A stretch of DNA of 64,000 nucleotides from Listeria ilorinensis (GTDB lineage: Bacteria; Bacillota; Bacilli; Lactobacillales; Listeriaceae), in assembly GCF_913566895.1 (NCBI RefSeq), contig NZ_CAJYCN010000001.1, positions 186,001 to 250,000 on the forward strand. The letters are read 5' to 3'. The position numbers were made by a program, and so were the translations under genes. Positions 61,991 to 64,000 of the stretch are shown piece by piece; position 1 is the stretch's first letter, and every line of letters begins with the position of its first letter. Under the pieces are notes generated by a model, which made no database searches, was not told the origin of the DNA, and saw nothing but the letters and a program-made list of their open reading frames with translations.

Positions 61991-63181
61991 TCAACCGATC
62001 ATCACACCCAACGGCTCGATGACACGAACACGAAGCACGCCTTGCACAGCTTGGAGTTCCTGTTTGATTTCATCCAGCTTTACTTGATTCTCCTGGTCAA
62101 TATCAATCAATGTATAAGCAAAATCGCCCTTGCTGCGATTCGTCATGTCCATAATATTCAGCGTATAACCAGCTAGAACCGTAGTAATCTGCCCGACCAT
62201 ATTCGGGATATTTTGGTGACAAATACCGATTCGCGGATGACCATTGTAAGGCATGTCTACATTCGGGTAATTGACTGAGTTTTTAATACTGCCGGTTTCC
62301 AGATAATATTGTAATTCTTTGGCTGCCATTTTAGCACAATTTGTTTCAGCTTCTTCCGTTGATGCGCCTAAATGAGGTAATACACGGATCTGTGGCTGCT
62401 TCATTAAGTTAGGAGAAGCAAAATCCGTTACATAGAGACGCAATATCCCCTCATCCAAGGCTTCCCTAAGTGCTGCTTCATCTACGAGCTCACCGCGCGA
62501 AAAATTCAGTAGCACTGTATTACTTTTCAAAATTCGTAACGTCTCTTCATTAAACATCTCACGTGTATTGTCCCGAAGCGGTACATGAACCGTAATATAA
62601 TCACATGTCGCCAAGATCTCTTCAATTGTCAGCGCCCGTTCGACTTCCTTGGAGATTCGCCAAGCTGTATCCACCGAAACGTATGGATCATAGCCGACTA
62701 CTTCCATCCCAAGCGCCAACGCATCATTCGCTACAAGAGCCCCAATCGCCCCCAGTCCGATAATGCCCAGACGTTTACCGGCTAGCTCTGTGCCTGCAAA
62801 TGCCTTTTTTCCTGCTTCAACTTCTGCAGCAATATTTTCGTCCACTTCTAGATTCTGTACCCAAGCATTGCCTTCAATAATTGGTCGTGCCGCCATAAAT
62901 AAGCTTGCTAAGACAAGTTCTTTGACAGCATTTGCATTGGCTCCGGGCGTATTGAAAACTACGATGCCACGCTCAGCACATGCATCAACCGGAATATTAT
63001 TCACCCCAGCTCCAGCGCGGGCAATCGCCTTGACGGATTCAGGAAAAGCATATGTATGCAAGTCATAGCTGCGTAAAAGGATTCCATCGGCTGGTTCGTT
63101 CGCATCAATCACATATTTCTCAAGATCAAAAGTTTGCAGTCCTTCTTTCGCAATAGCATTAAAGGTTTGAATATTAAACAT
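61991..63181 (-). CDS. serA: D-3-phosphoglycerate dehydrogenase
   Basis: A 396-aa NAD-dependent dehydrogenase starting serine synthesis. NAD motif [16 protein letters not shown] (about 143-158), the HLGAST block with catalytic His and a C-terminal ACT domain ([17 protein letters not shown], about 320-396) for serine feedback are visible. The frame is open further upstream, but GGGGGGAG 6 nt before this ATG and the conserved [11 protein letters not shown] fix the start. It overlaps the serC stop by 8 bp. Confidence 0.96.
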   Translation of the reverse strand: MFNIQTFNAIAKEGLQTFDLEKYVIDANEPADGILLRSYDLHTYAFPESVKAIARAGAGVNNIPVDACAERGIVVFNTPGANANAVKELVLASLFMAARPIIEGNAWVQNLEVDENIAAEVEAGKKAFAGTELAGKRLGIIGLGAIGALVANDALALGMEVVGYDPYVSVDTAWRISKEVERALTIEEILATCDYITVHVPLRDNTREMFNEETLRILKSNTVLLNFSRGELVDEAALREALDEGILRLYVTDFASPNLMKQPQIRVLPHLGASTEEAETNCAKMAAKELQYYLETGSIKNSVNYPNVDMPYNGHPRIGICHQNIPNMVGQITTVLAGYTLNIMDMTNRSKGDFAYTLIDIDQENQVKLDEIKQELQAVQGVLRVRVIEPLGVMIG

Positions 63182-64000
63182 GAATTTCTCCCCCCTTATA
63201 AGTTCTAGCAAATTCATCCATAAAAGTGACGAGTGCTTCGACACCTTCCACTGGAAAAGCATTATAAAGACTTGCGCGCATGCCTCCGACCGAACGATGC
63301 CCCTTCAGATTTACAAATCCTTTCGCTTCGGCTTCTTTGACAAAAGCTGTATCCAGTTCGCTATTTCCAGTAACAAATGGAATATTCGTTAGCGAACGCG
63401 ATAGTGGATCAACTGGTGAACGGAAGAAATCAGAGGTATCTAAATAATCATATAAAATACCTGCTTTCTTACGGTTAATCGCTTCAATCGCCTCGACACC
63501 ACCAAGATCCCGAATCCATTCAAAAACAAGTTTAGCCACATAAATTGCAAATGTCGGCGGCGTATTATACAGGGAATCATTATTTGCCTGCACTTGATAA
63601 TCTAGCATGGATGGTAACCCATCTGCTTCTCCAATCAAGTCTTCCCGCACAATCACAAGTGTAAGTCCAGCCGGCCCGATATTTTTCTGTGCCCCTGCAT
63701 AAATCAGACCGAATTTTTGTGTATCATAGACACTTGCCAAGATATTGGAGGACATATCTGCCACCAACGGCACATTCCCGGTTTCTGGTAGGTGCCAAAT
63801 CGTCGTTCCTTCGATCGTGTTGTTCGTCGTGATGTGAAGATAAGCAGAATCTTTTGAAACGGTAGGAATTTCAGGAATATAGCTGAAATTTTTATCCTCG
63901 GACGAAGCAATGACTTCTACTTCAACATTGGAAAGCTTTTTCGCTTCAGAAATTGCCTTTTTCGACCATGAACCGGTATTTACAAAAGAAGCCTTTTTCC
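63174..64000 (-). CDS. serC: phosphoserine aminotransferase (N-terminus outside window)
   Basis: A PLP enzyme that converts 3-phosphohydroxypyruvate to phosphoserine. I followed the frame to the window edge: it includes [19 protein letters not shown] and [10 protein letters not shown], then the PLP-lysine motif [13 protein letters not shown]. Two bases of a codon remain at 64000, so the first part of the gene (about 85-90 residues) is missing. It is translationally coupled to serA by overlap and together they supply serine. Confidence 0.95.
   Translation of the reverse strand, partial: KKASFVNTGSWSKKAISEAKKLSNVEVEVIASSEDKNFSYIPEIPTVSKDSAYLHITTNNTIEGTTIWHLPETGNVPLVADMSSNILASVYDTQKFGLIYAGAQKNIGPAGLTLVIVREDLIGEADGLPSMLDYQVQANNDSLYNTPPTFAIYVAKLVFEWIRDLGGVEAIEAINRKKAGILYDYLDTSDFFRSPVDPLSRSLTNIPFVTGNSELDTAFVKEAEAKGFVNLKGHRSVGGMRASLYNAFPVEGVEALVTFMDEFARTYKGGEIHV

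Overview
The window reads as a chromosomal segment of a low-GC Gram-positive, almost certainly a Listeriaceae member (Listeria sensu lato). The evidence is gene order: CocE hydrolase, topB, recQ, macro protein, ABC-F, gshF, ychF, cellobiose-type PTS with its PRD regulator, parB/soj, noc, rsmG, mnmG, mnmE, DUF1015, serA and serC follow each other as I remember them from Listeria chromosomes. The species is not fixed. The guaB gene I would expect between recQ and the macro gene is absent, and several accessory blocks are inserted. Most genes are on the minus strand. No tRNA, rRNA, CRISPR array, IS element or prophage was seen.

Region by region. 1-3 kb: a CocE/NonD hydrolase (cut by the window edge) and a secreted NlpC/P60 hydrolase. 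3-10.6 kb: an inositol-catabolism operon iolA-B-C-D-J, divergent from iolR plus a tautomerase gene, with direct-repeat operators over both promoters; iolG, iolE and a transporter are not here. 10.8-18.4 kb: topB, recQ, a small S24/S26-like protein, a 58-aa membrane protein outside the supplied ORF set, a macro-domain protein, and an ABC-F ATPase behind a leader with promoter, 38-codon ORF and intrinsic terminator. 18.6-23 kb: a DUF1129-like membrane protein and a YtrA-type GntR/ABC operon. 23-30 kb: gshF, a large internalin-like WxL surface protein, ychF. 30-36 kb: an unknown two-gene pair, then a PTS/beta-glucosidase operon ending in a SUFU-domain protein. 36-39.5 kb: a lactococcin-972-type bacteriocin locus (peptide, membrane protein, ATPase, and a 57-aa membrane ORF) lying between the PTS genes and their PRD regulator. 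41.7-47 kb: a Crp/Fnr regulator and a second GntR/ABC operon. 47.4-51.4 kb: a cell-surface operon (beta-helix protein, anchored protein, secreted protein, short sortase-type protein without a signal peptide). 52-64 kb: the chromosome-segregation and tRNA-modification block (DUF951, parB, soj, noc, rsmG, mnmG, mnmE), DUF1015, serA and serC.

Functional links. ParB and Noc are encoded close to candidate targets of their own: three perfect parS palindromes, several degenerate ones, and two near-perfect Noc sites. A cluster of DnaA-box-like sequences lies upstream of mnmE. The accessory regions centre on the envelope: WxL/beta-helix proteins, a bacteriocin, two antibiotic-responsive-type ABC modules, and an ABC-F gene with attenuator architecture. 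The best candidates for undescribed biology are the ABC-F leader, the bacteriocin locus with its extra small protein, the 30 kb gene pair, and the surface operon.
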